A model generated the notes under the pieces. That model saw only the letters and a program-made list of their open reading frames with translations, did no database searches and was not told the origin of the DNA. From assembly GCA_005883625.1 (NCBI GenBank), contig VBDU01000073.1:42644-106643 (forward strand): a stretch of DNA of 64,000 bases, in the 5' to 3' direction. The position numbers and the translations under genes were made by a program. Source of the DNA: Chloroflexota bacterium. GTDB lineage: Bacteria; Chloroflexota; Limnocylindria; P2-11E. This document shows positions 1 to 8,736 of this stretch, in pieces. How positions within the stretch are numbered: the stretch's first letter is position 1; every line of letters starts with the position of its first letter.

Positions 1-1412
1 CAGCCCGGCCAGATCCCGACCCGCACGACGCGGAAGCCGCGCGCGCTCGCGATCGGCACGCTCTCCTCGAAGGGGTGGCCCGCGAGCGCCGCGCTCAGCT
101 GCGGGAGGTTAGGCCGCGCGAACTGCTGCGCCCGCACGCTCACGCGCCAGCGCACGCCGTCGTCGCCGACCGTCGGGCCGAGGACGTTCTGGACGACCGC
201 CCCGGTCTCGTCGATGTCGTTCTCGGACGGCGCCGTGGCACGCAGCCGCGCCACGGCGGTGCGCTTGGGCTCCACGGCGACGACCGTGTAGCCGGTCGCC
301 GTGCCCGTGACCGCGAGATCGAACGTCGCGGTCGGCGCGTCCTTACCGACCACGTCGGTCGGCGGCGTGATCCCGGTGCGCCGGGTTGCCGTGCCGTACA
401 CGGCATTGTCCTTCGTGGCCGCCTTGCGCCAGGTCTCGAGCTGCGCCGCGCCCTGGACCTCGAGCTCCTTTTCGGACCGCGCCACCGTCGCGTCGTAGTC
501 GGACTGCGTGACGACGGGGATCTTCTTCGTGTCGCCGCCCACGGTCGCCGCCGGGTTGGTGACGCTGTACTGACTGGACGAGCCACTCGTGATGCGATCC
601 GGGCCGACGTTGCCGCGCGGACCCGGGTCGATGGCCTCGATCGCGACCTGCACCTGGCTGATGAAGAACGGTTGCAGGATGCTGCGCGCCAGCATCTTCT
701 CCTCCGTCGTCTGGAAGAAGATGTTGTCGCTCGTCCGTACGACCGTGCCCTTGGGGATGCGGATCTCAGAGGTCGTGAGGTTCGTGAAGCGCTCGAGCCC
801 AACCGCTTTGGACTCCTCCGTCCGCGAGCCCGTCGCCGGACCGCTGATCCTTCCGTTGATCGGGGCCGTGAGCGTCTGTGCCGCGATGTCGCCGCCCGGC
901 CCGGCGCGGAGGTCGAACTCGACGGGCCCGAGCGGCGACGTCGCGGGCGCCACGACGACGGTCGCGTACGGCGCGACCACCGCGAGGAGGATCGCGCCGG
1001 CGGCGAAGAGGCTGGACGCGACGGCGAGGGTGCGGCGGAGCGAGACTCGCGGGCGCGGGCCCTCCGACGCGATCGTCGCGAGGGCCACGCGCCGCGCCTC
1101 GGTGAGCCGCTCCGTCGGATCGAGCTCGCGCCGCTCCAGCGCGGCGAGGCCGGCGAAGGCCGGGATGTGCACGGACGCGGCGAGCGAGCGCGCGCGGGCG
1201 TCGGAGCTCACGACCATGAGCCGTCGCCGGCCGGCACGCCGCCGGAGGACCTCGAAGAAGACCGGGTTGCGCACGAGCGGCGCGCCGGCCGGCACGACGA
1301 GGACGATGTCCGCGCTCGCGTCCGCGTCGTCGATGCGACGGGCCGCGTCGAGGACGGTCGCGCCCGCGTCGAGGTCGATCACGGTGCGGCTGAGCTGCGC
1401 CGTCGCCGTCAC
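1..1412 (-). CDS. Membrane-anchored baseplate J/gp47-like domain protein, truncated by window start
   Basis: Read on the minus strand from GTG at 1412 (VTATAQLSRTVIDLDAGATVLDAARR...); TM segment LAVASSLFAAGAILLAVVAPYATVVVAP, then a baseplate-J-like stretch NVGPDRITSGSSSQYSVTNPAATVGGDTKKIPVVTQSDYDATV. GTGA overlap with the upstream gene. Absent from the ORF track because it runs off the window. Confidence 0.7.
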   Translation of the reverse strand, partial: MTATAQLSRTVIDLDAGATVLDAARRIDDADASADIVLVVPAGAPLVRNPVFFEVLRRRAGRRRLMVVSSDARARSLAASVHIPAFAGLAALERRELDPTERLTEARRVALATIASEGPRPRVSLRRTLAVASSLFAAGAILLAVVAPYATVVVAPATSPLGPVEFDLRAGPGGDIAAQTLTAPINGRISGPATGSRTEESKAVGLERFTNLTTSEIRIPKGTVVRTSDNIFFQTTEEKMLARSILQPFFISQVQVAIEAIDPGPRGNVGPDRITSGSSSQYSVTNPAATVGGDTKKIPVVTQSDYDATVARSEKELEVQGAAQLETWRKAATKDNAVYGTATRRTGITPPTDVVGKDAPTATFDLAVTGTATGYTVVAVEPKRTAVARLRATAPSENDIDETGAVVQNVLGPTVGDDGVRWRVSVRAQQFARPNLPQLSAALAGHPFEESVPIASARGFRVVRVGIWPG

Positions 1413-2473
1413 GCGTAGGCCCCCGCGCCGAGCGCCGCGGCCCCGACCGCCACCAGGTCGTCCGTCCCCACCGGGACGTCGGCGAAGACCCGGCCCACGC
1501 TCCCCATCGCGAGCGGACCGATCCGCACCGGGCCGCCACGGGCCCCGCCGACGACCTCCGCGAGGCTCGTCGCGAGGGGCTGCAGGGCGTCCGGGACACC
1601 GATGAAGAGCCAGCGCTCCGGCAGCGGGCCGTCGTACCCGGCGAGCGGGGTCGCGACGCATTCGGCCCAGACGCGAGCGTCCGGCGCGAGCGTATCGCCA
1701 CGCGCGGCGAACGCGCCGCGACCGAGCCCGAACGCGCGCGTGCCGACCACGCGGCTGTCGCGGATGATCGCGAGGGACGTGACGTCCGCGCCGAGCCGCA
1801 CCACGCCGGCGTCGGTCGTCCCGGACTCCACGACGAGCCGCGCGAGCGCGTAGCTCCCCGACACCGTCGTCGCGCGGCGCCGCGCGTCGGCGACGGCCGC
1901 GAGCGCCGCGCCCGAGAGCACGAGCGGCGCGACGGACACGTCGGTATGCACCTCGACCGCCCGCCCGCGGTAGCCCACGAGCGAGGCGAGCGGCCGGCCG
2001 TCGAGCGAGAGCGCCGCGACCTCATCCCGCAGCCGCGCGGTCGCGACGCCGCGCAAGGCCGGGTCGTCCTCCACCGCGGCGCGCGCGTGCGCGGCGGCCG
2101 CCTCGTGCGCCTCACGCATCGCGCGAAGCATCTCCGCGGAGACGATCGCCGACGTCGAGTTCGCTCGCTCGAACGTCGTCCGCACGTGGAACGTGCGGAC
2201 GTCGTCGCCGTCGAGCGCGACGATCGCGCGCTCCGCGGCGCCGGAGCGCTCGGCGGCGGCGAACGCCGTCGCGAGCGCCGCCCCGACCGCGGCACGATCG
2301 GTGACGAGCCCGCCGGTCACCGCATCGGGCGCGAGCCCGGTCTCGCCGCGACCGATCACGCGCAGGCGGCCCTCGTCCGCACGGACGACGACCACGCGTG
2401 CGACCCCCGCGGCGATCTCGATCCCAGCGATCGCAGGCCCTCTGGGGGCCGCGCCCCCGCGAGGACTAGCCAC
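1409..2473 (-). CDS. FtsA/PilM-like actin-fold ATPase
   Basis: 354 aa ORF; IAGIEIAAGVARVVVVRADEGRLRVIGRGE start, SHS2-like region and GSVGRVFADVPVGTDDLVAVGAAALGA end; between alaS and the baseplate-J-like gene. Confidence 0.6.
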   Translation of the reverse strand: MASPRGGAAPRGPAIAGIEIAAGVARVVVVRADEGRLRVIGRGETGLAPDAVTGGLVTDRAAVGAALATAFAAAERSGAAERAIVALDGDDVRTFHVRTTFERANSTSAIVSAEMLRAMREAHEAAAAHARAAVEDDPALRGVATARLRDEVAALSLDGRPLASLVGYRGRAVEVHTDVSVAPLVLSGAALAAVADARRRATTVSGSYALARLVVESGTTDAGVVRLGADVTSLAIIRDSRVVGTRAFGLGRGAFAARGDTLAPDARVWAECVATPLAGYDGPLPERWLFIGVPDALQPLATSLAEVVGGARGGPVRIGPLAMGSVGRVFADVPVGTDDLVAVGAAALGAGAYA

Positions 2474-5135
2474 GTCTCCCGTTCAATCGGTCGACCACGG
2501 CGCTCCGCGCCGCGGCGATGGCCTCGCCGAGGCGCGCGGCGTTCTTGCCACCCGCCGACGCGCTCTCGGGCCGGCCACCGCCCCGACCCTCGATGATGTG
2601 CGCGACCGTCTTGATGACCTTGTCGGCATCGACGGTGGCCACCAGGTCCCGCGACACGGTCACCAGGAGCGCCGGCTTCCCCGCGCGCGCGCCGCCCAGG
2701 ACGACGACGCCACGGCCGAGCGATCCCCGCAGACGATCGGAGAGCGCCCGCAGCTGTGTGAGATCCGCGTCGCCCACGTCGGCGGCGACGATCTGGGCCC
2801 CGTCGAGCGCTTCGGCCTTGGCGAGCAGCGACGACGCCGCGGCCTCCACGCCGGACCGCTGAACGCTCGCGAGGTCCTTTTCCAGCCGATCCCGCTGCTC
2901 CAGGAGCTGGGTCACCGCTTCGGGCAGCCTCGTCGGCGGGGCGCGGAGCGCGGCCGCGGCGCGGTTCGTGCGCTCGCGCAGCTCCCGGATCTCGCGGAGC
3001 GCGCCGACGCCGGTCACCGCCTCGAGACGCCGCACGCCGGCGCCGATCGACTCCTCCTTCGTGATGAGAAAGATCCCGATGTCCCCGGTGCAGTGGCAAT
3101 GCGTGCCACCGCAGAGCTCGCGGCTCGTCGATCCCGCCTCCACGACGCGTACCTCGTTGTCGTACTTCTCCCCGAAGAGCGCGATCGCCCCGGAGGCGAG
3201 CGCCTCTTTGAGCGGCATCGTCTGGGCGTGGACGTCCTCGTTGGAGAGGATGGCGTCGTTCACCTCGTCCTCGACACGCTGCAGCTCCTCCGGCGAGAGC
3301 GCGCGGTTGAACGTGAAGTCGAACCGGAGGTTCGGGGCGTGCACGAGCGACCCCGCCTGATGCACGTCCTCGCCGAAGAGCCGGCGCAGCGTCGCGTGGA
3401 GCAGGTGCGTCGCGGTGTGGTTGCGCATCGTGTCGCGGCGCAGGTCGGCGTCCACGGCGGCGTGGGCCCTCGCGCCCGCGCGCAAGACGCCGTCGACGAC
3501 CTTCGTGCTCATGACGATCACGCCCGGCGCGGCGGTCTGCGTGTCCGCGACGAGCGCCCTGCCCTCGTCGGTCGTGATCGTGCCCCGGTCGCCGACCTGG
3601 CCCCCGCCCTCCGGATAGAACGGCGTCCGGTCGAGCACGATCTCGACGTCGGTGCCCTCCGTGGCGTCGGTCAACGGCTCGCCGCCGACGACGAGCGAGA
3701 GGATCTTCGCGTCGGTCTCGAGCTCGCCGTAGCCCGTGAACTGGCTCCGCAGCCCCCGCTTCTCGCGGAGGTTCGCGTAGAGCTGCCCAAAGCGCATGAC
3801 GTCCTGGCTGAACTTCGCCGTCGCGCGCGACCGGCTCCGCTGCGCGTCGAGCAGCCGGCGGAAGCCAGGCTCGTCGATGGTGAGCCCCGCTCCGGCGGCG
3901 ATCTCGCGCGTCATCTCGAGCGGGAAGCCGAACGTGTCGTAGAGCCGGAACGTCGTATCGCCGTCGATCCACGTGTAACCGGCGCCCTTCGCGGCCTCGA
4001 TCGCGCCGTTGAGCTGCTCGAGCCCGGTGGTGAGCGTGCGCTCGAACTTCGCTTCCTCCTCGCGGAGGGTCTCGGGGATGCGGTCGCGCGCCCGCGTGAG
4101 CTCCGGGTAGTGCTGCTGCATGTGCTTCACGACCTCGGACCCGATCGCCGCGAGCGCGCCCGCCTTGAGGCCGAGGCGGCGCGCATGGAGCTCGGCGCGC
4201 CGGATGAGGCGGCGCAGGACGTACCCGCGCCACTCGTTGCTCGGCTGGATCCCGTCCGCGACGAGGAACGCGGCCGCCCGCCCATGCTCGACGACGATGC
4301 GGATCGAACGGTCGGCGTCCGGGTCGTCGCCGTAACGCTTCCCGGAGAGCGTCTCTACCTTCTTCACGAGCGGCTGGAAGAGATCGGTCTTGAACGTGTC
4401 GGGGATCGTCTTCTGCAGCACCTGCGCGAGCCGCTCGAGGCCCACGCCGGTGTCGATGTTCCGCTTGGGGAGTGGGTCGAGGGTGCCGTCCGCCTTGCGG
4501 TCGTACTGCTGGAAGACGAAGTTCCAGATCTCGATCCAGCGCCCGCAGTTCTCCGCCGGCGAGCACTCGTGCTCGCCGACCCCGGCCTGCGGTCCGCGAT
4601 CGATGAACACCTCGCTGCACGGGCCGCACAGCCCGGTGGGACCCGGTGACCAGAAGTTGGTCTCGTCGCCCTTGGTGATGTCCCCGAGCCGGTACACGCG
4701 CTCGGGCGGGAGCAGCGCGAGCTCCTTCGTCCAGATGTCGAACGCCTCGTCGTCGTCCTTGTAGATCGTGGCGACGAGCGAGCTCGGATCGAAGCCGAAG
4801 CGGTCGACGAGCAGCTCCCAGCCCCACCCGATGGCTTCCTTCTTCCAGTAGTCGCCGATGGCGAAGTTGCCGAGCATCTCGAAGAACGTCTGATGCCAGG
4901 TGTCGCCGCCGACCTCGTCGATGTCCGAGGTGCGGAAGATCTTCTGGATGCTGACGATCCGCTTCGCCGGCGGCTGCTTCTTGCCCAGGAAGTACGGCAC
5001 GAGCGGCTGCATGCCCGCGCTGGTGAAGAAGACCGAGGGATCGTCTTTCAGGACGAGGGGCGCGCTGGGCAGCCGGTGATGGCCCTTCTCCTCGAAGAAG
5101 GTGATGAACCGCTCGCGTATGGTCGCGCTGTCTAT
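2466..5135 (-). CDS. alaS: Alanyl-tRNA synthetase
   Basis: FTSAGMQPLVPYFLGKKQPPAKRIVSIQKIFRTSDIDEVGGDTWHQTFFEMLGNFAIGDYWKKEAI and C-terminal SRELCGGTHCHCTGDIGIF. The ORF track starts at an internal ATG (5012); conserved N-terminus DSATIRERFITFFEEKGHHRLPSAPLVLKDDPSVFFTSAG extends to ATA at 5135 behind AGGAGGG. Confidence 0.95.
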   Translation of the reverse strand: MDSATIRERFITFFEEKGHHRLPSAPLVLKDDPSVFFTSAGMQPLVPYFLGKKQPPAKRIVSIQKIFRTSDIDEVGGDTWHQTFFEMLGNFAIGDYWKKEAIGWGWELLVDRFGFDPSSLVATIYKDDDEAFDIWTKELALLPPERVYRLGDITKGDETNFWSPGPTGLCGPCSEVFIDRGPQAGVGEHECSPAENCGRWIEIWNFVFQQYDRKADGTLDPLPKRNIDTGVGLERLAQVLQKTIPDTFKTDLFQPLVKKVETLSGKRYGDDPDADRSIRIVVEHGRAAAFLVADGIQPSNEWRGYVLRRLIRRAELHARRLGLKAGALAAIGSEVVKHMQQHYPELTRARDRIPETLREEEAKFERTLTTGLEQLNGAIEAAKGAGYTWIDGDTTFRLYDTFGFPLEMTREIAAGAGLTIDEPGFRRLLDAQRSRSRATAKFSQDVMRFGQLYANLREKRGLRSQFTGYGELETDAKILSLVVGGEPLTDATEGTDVEIVLDRTPFYPEGGGQVGDRGTITTDEGRALVADTQTAAPGVIVMSTKVVDGVLRAGARAHAAVDADLRRDTMRNHTATHLLHATLRRLFGEDVHQAGSLVHAPNLRFDFTFNRALSPEELQRVEDEVNDAILSNEDVHAQTMPLKEALASGAIALFGEKYDNEVRVVEAGSTSRELCGGTHCHCTGDIGIFLITKEESIGAGVRRLEAVTGVGALREIRELRERTNRAAAALRAPPTRLPEAVTQLLEQRDRLEKDLASVQRSGVEAAASSLLAKAEALDGAQIVAADVGDADLTQLRALSDRLRGSLGRGVVVLGGARAGKPALLVTVSRDLVATVDADKVIKTVAHIIEGRGGGRPESASAGGKNAARLGEAIAAARSAVVDRLNGRRG

Positions 5136-5147
5136 GTACGCCCTCCT

Positions 5148-5195
5148 TGCGGGGGGTTCCCGGGGGGCTCGCCCCCCGGGCCGCAGCCCCCCGAC
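5148..5195. repeat. G/C-rich palindromic border element
   Basis: GCGGGGGGTTCCCGGGGGGCTCGCCCCCCGGGCCGCAGCCCCCCG. Confidence 0.8.
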
Positions 5196-5263
5196 GTGCT
5201 AAACGAAAACGCGGGTCGCCGTCCTCGGCTCCCCGCGTTCCCCTCGTGGTGAAAAGTCTAGCG

Positions 5264-5533
5264 TCAGGACCGCGTGGTGCCGCCTCCGCTGTCGCGCGAT
5301 GCTGCGGACTTCCCGCCGCTCTGGTCCCACTGCCGCTTCGCCTCGTCGACGAGCTCGCGACCCTTCACGGTCGCGTCGTCGGCGAGCTTCTGCGCGATCT
5401 TCTGCAGGTCGTCGGCACGGCGCTTCAGCTCTTCGCTGCGCGCCTTGAGCTCCTCCCGGGTGAGATCCCCGGCCTTCGGCGCGTAGAGGAGCGCGAGCAC
5501 GGCGCCCGCAAGCAGCCCAACAAGGAAACCCAT
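5264..5533 (-). CDS. YtxH-domain-like small membrane protein
   Basis: MGFLVGLLAGAVLALLYAPKAGDLTREELKARSEELKRRADDLQKIAQKL...; start reassigned from 5725 to 5533. Confidence 0.65.
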   Translation of the reverse strand: MGFLVGLLAGAVLALLYAPKAGDLTREELKARSEELKRRADDLQKIAQKLADDATVKGRELVDEAKRQWDQSGGKSAASRDSGGGTTRS

Positions 5534-5603
5534 CTGTCGCTCACTCCCTGGTCGAGGGGCCTCTGCCCCTCGCACCCCGATTCGTCGGATTTGCACCTCG
5601 ACC

Positions 5604-5861
5604 TTACCGCTTCGCGGGCGCTTCCGCGACGGCCACCGCCAGCGACGCCAGCGCCGCGGCCGCACTGGCGAGCAAAAGCTGCGTGTCTCCGAGCAGACCG
5701 GCCGTCCAGCCCGCCAGCTCGCCAAGGGCCTGCGCGCAGGCGACCGCGGCGACGGCGAGCACCCAGGCCTGTGCGAGCGCCCTGGGCCGCCCGGCGAGCG
5801 CCCGGACCGCCGCGGGGACGCCGATCGCGACGAGCCCCAGCGTCACCACCGCGGGCGGCAC
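5604..5861 (-). CDS. Small hydrophobic membrane protein
   Basis: 85 aa, two or three hydrophobic segments; its start abuts the stop of the next gene upstream. Confidence 0.5.
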   Translation of the reverse strand: MPPAVVTLGLVAIGVPAAVRALAGRPRALAQAWVLAVAAVACAQALGELAGWTAGLLGDTQLLLASAAAALASLAVAVAEAPAKR

Positions 5862-7223
5862 TCAGGCGCCTCGGCTCGGCGAGGCGAAGAGCGTGAGCGC
5901 GCCCAGCGAGCCGGCACGCTCCGGGACGACGTCGCCGAGCGGCATCCGCGCGACCGCGGCGAGGGCGAAGAGCGGCAGCAGGAAGAAATAGGAGAAGAGG
6001 CTGCGCCAGCCGAAGAAGAGCGGGACCACGGCGACGACCGCGCCCAGCTCGGGGTTCGTCCGGCGCAGCCGCCACGCCGCGACGAGGCAGACCGCGTACG
6101 CCCCCACCTCGAGGGCGGTGTACGCGACGGGCGGGAGGAGCGGGAGGCCGCCGCTCGTCGCGAGGAACACGAGGCCGGCGCCTCGCGGGAACATCGGCTC
6201 GACCACCGGCGTGAGCACGCCGAGGAGCCACGACCGCCAGTCCCAGAGAACGAACGGCAGGTTCGTCGCCGCGAAGACGGCGCAGGCGATCAGAAGGCGG
6301 CGCCCGCCCTCGCGCCAGCCGCGATCGCTGACCACCGTGATCAGGTAGAACGGCGCGACGAGCCACGCCACCTGCTTCGTTGCGATGGCCGCACCGAGCG
6401 CGAGGGCGCTCCAGCGCCGCTCGCGCCACAGCCACGCCGCGACGAGCGGGAGCGCGTACAGCAGATCGGCGCTCCCGCCGACGGTGAACGCGACGATCGA
6501 CGCCGCGCCCAAGAGCCCCGTGAGCACGAAGGGGCGTAGCCCGCCTGGCGCGCGCGCGAGGACAAGCCCCATTGCGGCGACGAGGCACGCGACGTACAGG
6601 TAGTTCGTGTCCCAGCCGAGGATCGCGAACGGCACGAGGGGGATGATCGAGAGCGCCGGGTACGACGGACGCCAGACGAACTCCTCGTTCGTCCCCTGCC
6701 CCGACGAGCGGACGGCCCACGCGGCGTCGAGCTCGTCGTCGGTCGGATAGATCACGTCGCCGGCGAAGAGGCCGCGGCGGAGCGGGGTGGTGCGGTCGGG
6801 TCCGATCTGCAGCCGGCCGTAGCACGCGAAGAGGTCGAGGTCGCGGTACGGATCGCGCCCGTCGACGAGCAGGCGCGCCGCGCATTCGTTCAACGCGATC
6901 GCATCGTTGTGGTACGGCGTCCAGTCGAACGACTTCTGCCGCGGGAGGTCCCAGAACCAGCTCATGCCCACGAGCGCCATGAGCGACACGAAGCCCCACG
7001 CCGCGCGGTGCCAGCCGATCCGCCGCGCCGAGGTCGCCGCATCACCGCGGCCGGTGCCGGTCACGGCCGCGACGAGCATCGCGAGGGCCGCGCCGACGGC
7101 GACGACGACCCACGTCGCCCCGGGCCGTGCCGGATCCGTCTGGACGATCGAGTTCACGAGCCCCGCGTAGTAGAGCGTCGCGCCCGCGATGGCGATGGCG
7201 GCGATGCGGGCGAGGGCGCGCAT
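5862..7223 (-). CDS. Polytopic membrane protein, DUF2029/GT87-like glycosyltransferase
   Basis: 453 aa, multiple TM segments, WDLPRQKSFDWTPYHNDAIALNECAARLLVDGRDPY, ALGAAIATKQVAWLVAPFYLI. Confidence 0.6.
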   Translation of the reverse strand: MRALARIAAIAIAGATLYYAGLVNSIVQTDPARPGATWVVVAVGAALAMLVAAVTGTGRGDAATSARRIGWHRAAWGFVSLMALVGMSWFWDLPRQKSFDWTPYHNDAIALNECAARLLVDGRDPYRDLDLFACYGRLQIGPDRTTPLRRGLFAGDVIYPTDDELDAAWAVRSSGQGTNEEFVWRPSYPALSIIPLVPFAILGWDTNYLYVACLVAAMGLVLARAPGGLRPFVLTGLLGAASIVAFTVGGSADLLYALPLVAAWLWRERRWSALALGAAIATKQVAWLVAPFYLITVVSDRGWREGGRRLLIACAVFAATNLPFVLWDWRSWLLGVLTPVVEPMFPRGAGLVFLATSGGLPLLPPVAYTALEVGAYAVCLVAAWRLRRTNPELGAVVAVVPLFFGWRSLFSYFFLLPLFALAAVARMPLGDVVPERAGSLGALTLFASPSRGA

Positions 7224-8317
7224 CAGTCGCGGGGGGCGGTGCCCCCCGCGATTCGGCGAACCGTTCCGCCTCCGATCACGTCGTCCCCCTCGTAGAACAC
7301 CGCGGCCTGGCCAGGCGCCACGAGCGCCGGCCGGTCGAGCGTGAGGATCGCTTCGTCACCGTGCACCACGACGCGCGCGGCAAGGGGCGTGCCGCGATAG
7401 CGGAGCACGACGGTCGTCGCGAACTCGGTCGCGGGGGGCGCGTCCGCCACGAACCGCACCTCGCCGAGCGCGTACGTCGTCATCACGATCTCCTCGCGCG
7501 TCCCGACGACCGCCGCGTTCCGCTCCGGCTCGAGGCGCAGCACGTATAGCCGTTCGCCGGTCGCGACCCCGACGCCGGACCGCTGCCCGACCGTGAGCGC
7601 GCCGACACCCGCGTGCACGCCGACGGCCGCGCCGTCGAGACGCTCGACCGGCCCGGGCACGAACGCGTTCGGGGCGCGGTCGCGCACGAGGTCACGGTAG
7701 TCACCGGGGACGAAGCAGATGTCCATGCTCTCGGCTTTCGCCGCGTTCGGCAGGCCGAAGCGAGTCGCAAGCTCGCGGGTCTCGGCCTTGTCGCGGAGCT
7801 CGCCTATAGGGAGCTCGATCCGGCGCAGCTCGCGCTGACCGAGCATATAGAGCGCGTACGACTGGTCCTTGGCGCTGTCGCGCGCGCGACGCAGATGCCG
7901 GCGGCCGTCAGCGCCGGTCGTCACACGGGCGTAGTGCCCGGTCGCCAGACGTGCTCCGCCGAACTTCGCGACGACGTCACGCAGGAGCGCTTCGAATTTC
8001 ACGTGCGCGTTGCACGAGACACACGGGTTGGGGGTCTCGCCCGACGCGTAGGCGTCGACGAAACGGTCGACGACCTGCCGGCCAAAGACGTCGGCGTAGT
8101 CGAGGGCGTAGAACGGGATGCCCACGTGCGCCGCCGCGCGCCGCGCGTCTTCGCCCGCCTCGTCCGTCCCGCAGCAGCGCGGCGCGTTCGCGTCGGTGCC
8201 TTTTGGGACGAGGCGCATCCACACGCCCACCACGTCCTCGCCGCGCTCTTTGAGGAGCGCCGCCGTGAGCGAAGAGTCGACCCCGCCGCTCATCGCCACG
8301 AAGATGCGCCCGCTCAT
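7223..8317 (-). CDS. mnmA: tRNA-specific 2-thiouridylase MnmA
   Basis: MSGRIFVAMSGGVDSSLTAALLKERGEDVVGVWMRL, NPCVSCNAHVKF, ATGHYARV, CFVPGDYRDLV. Confidence 0.95.
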   Translation of the reverse strand: MSGRIFVAMSGGVDSSLTAALLKERGEDVVGVWMRLVPKGTDANAPRCCGTDEAGEDARRAAAHVGIPFYALDYADVFGRQVVDRFVDAYASGETPNPCVSCNAHVKFEALLRDVVAKFGGARLATGHYARVTTGADGRRHLRRARDSAKDQSYALYMLGQRELRRIELPIGELRDKAETRELATRFGLPNAAKAESMDICFVPGDYRDLVRDRAPNAFVPGPVERLDGAAVGVHAGVGALTVGQRSGVGVATGERLYVLRLEPERNAAVVGTREEIVMTTYALGEVRFVADAPPATEFATTVVLRYRGTPLAARVVVHGDEAILTLDRPALVAPGQAAVFYEGDDVIGGGTVRRIAGGTAPRD

Positions 8318-8736
8318 CGGATCGTCAGCTTCTTCCGCTCGACCGTGGCCTCGGCCAAAGCGGTGACGTGCGCGTCGATAAGAGCGCTCCGCAGCGCGCC
8401 TATCGCTGTGAGGATGCAGCGCTCGCTCGCCGGGTCGACGTGCGCTTGCGCCTCGAGCGTCCGCAAGAGATCCGTCGCGCTGATCTGCGCGGCCTCGTCA
8501 GCGCTCCGGTGCACCGCGAGGCCCGAGAGCGCCGCCACCGCACGACGTGCTGTCTCGCAGCCGCTGATGCGGCCGGACCTCACGATCGCGCTGCTCACCG
8601 CTGGCAAGGGCTGCTGTGCGATCGGCTGATTGACGCGCGCGTCGAGCCAGGCGACGCGGCCATCTCGCAGCTCGATGCCGACGTAGATGCGACAGCCGTC
8701 CAGGGGATTCGCGTCGCTGCCGCTCCCCCTGGTCAC
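8314..8736 (-). CDS. Divergent NifU/IscU-like Fe-S scaffold domain protein
   Basis: 140 aa between iscS and mnmA with 4-bp overlaps on both sides; NPLDGCRIYVGIELRDGRVA, GRISGCETARRAVAALSGL, PASERCILTAIGALRSAL resemble the three IscU Cys motifs. Confidence 0.55.
   Translation of the reverse strand: MTRGSGSDANPLDGCRIYVGIELRDGRVAWLDARVNQPIAQQPLPAVSSAIVRSGRISGCETARRAVAALSGLAVHRSADEAAQISATDLLRTLEAQAHVDPASERCILTAIGALRSALIDAHVTALAEATVERKKLTIR

Noticed and set aside
1-1412. Prophage or contractile injection system
   Set aside because: Only one baseplate-J-like domain, no tail, capsid, portal, integrase or sheath genes in the window; the left neighbour is not visible.
2193-4649. 818-aa plus-strand ORF antisense to alaS (also 13071-15218, 27388-28503, 30168-32309, 39732-42308, 50771-52429, 52721-54289, 55440-57926)
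   Set aside because: Arg/Asp/Glu/Val-rich translations with no family motif, exactly opposite well-recognised genes; typical high-GC shadow ORFs.
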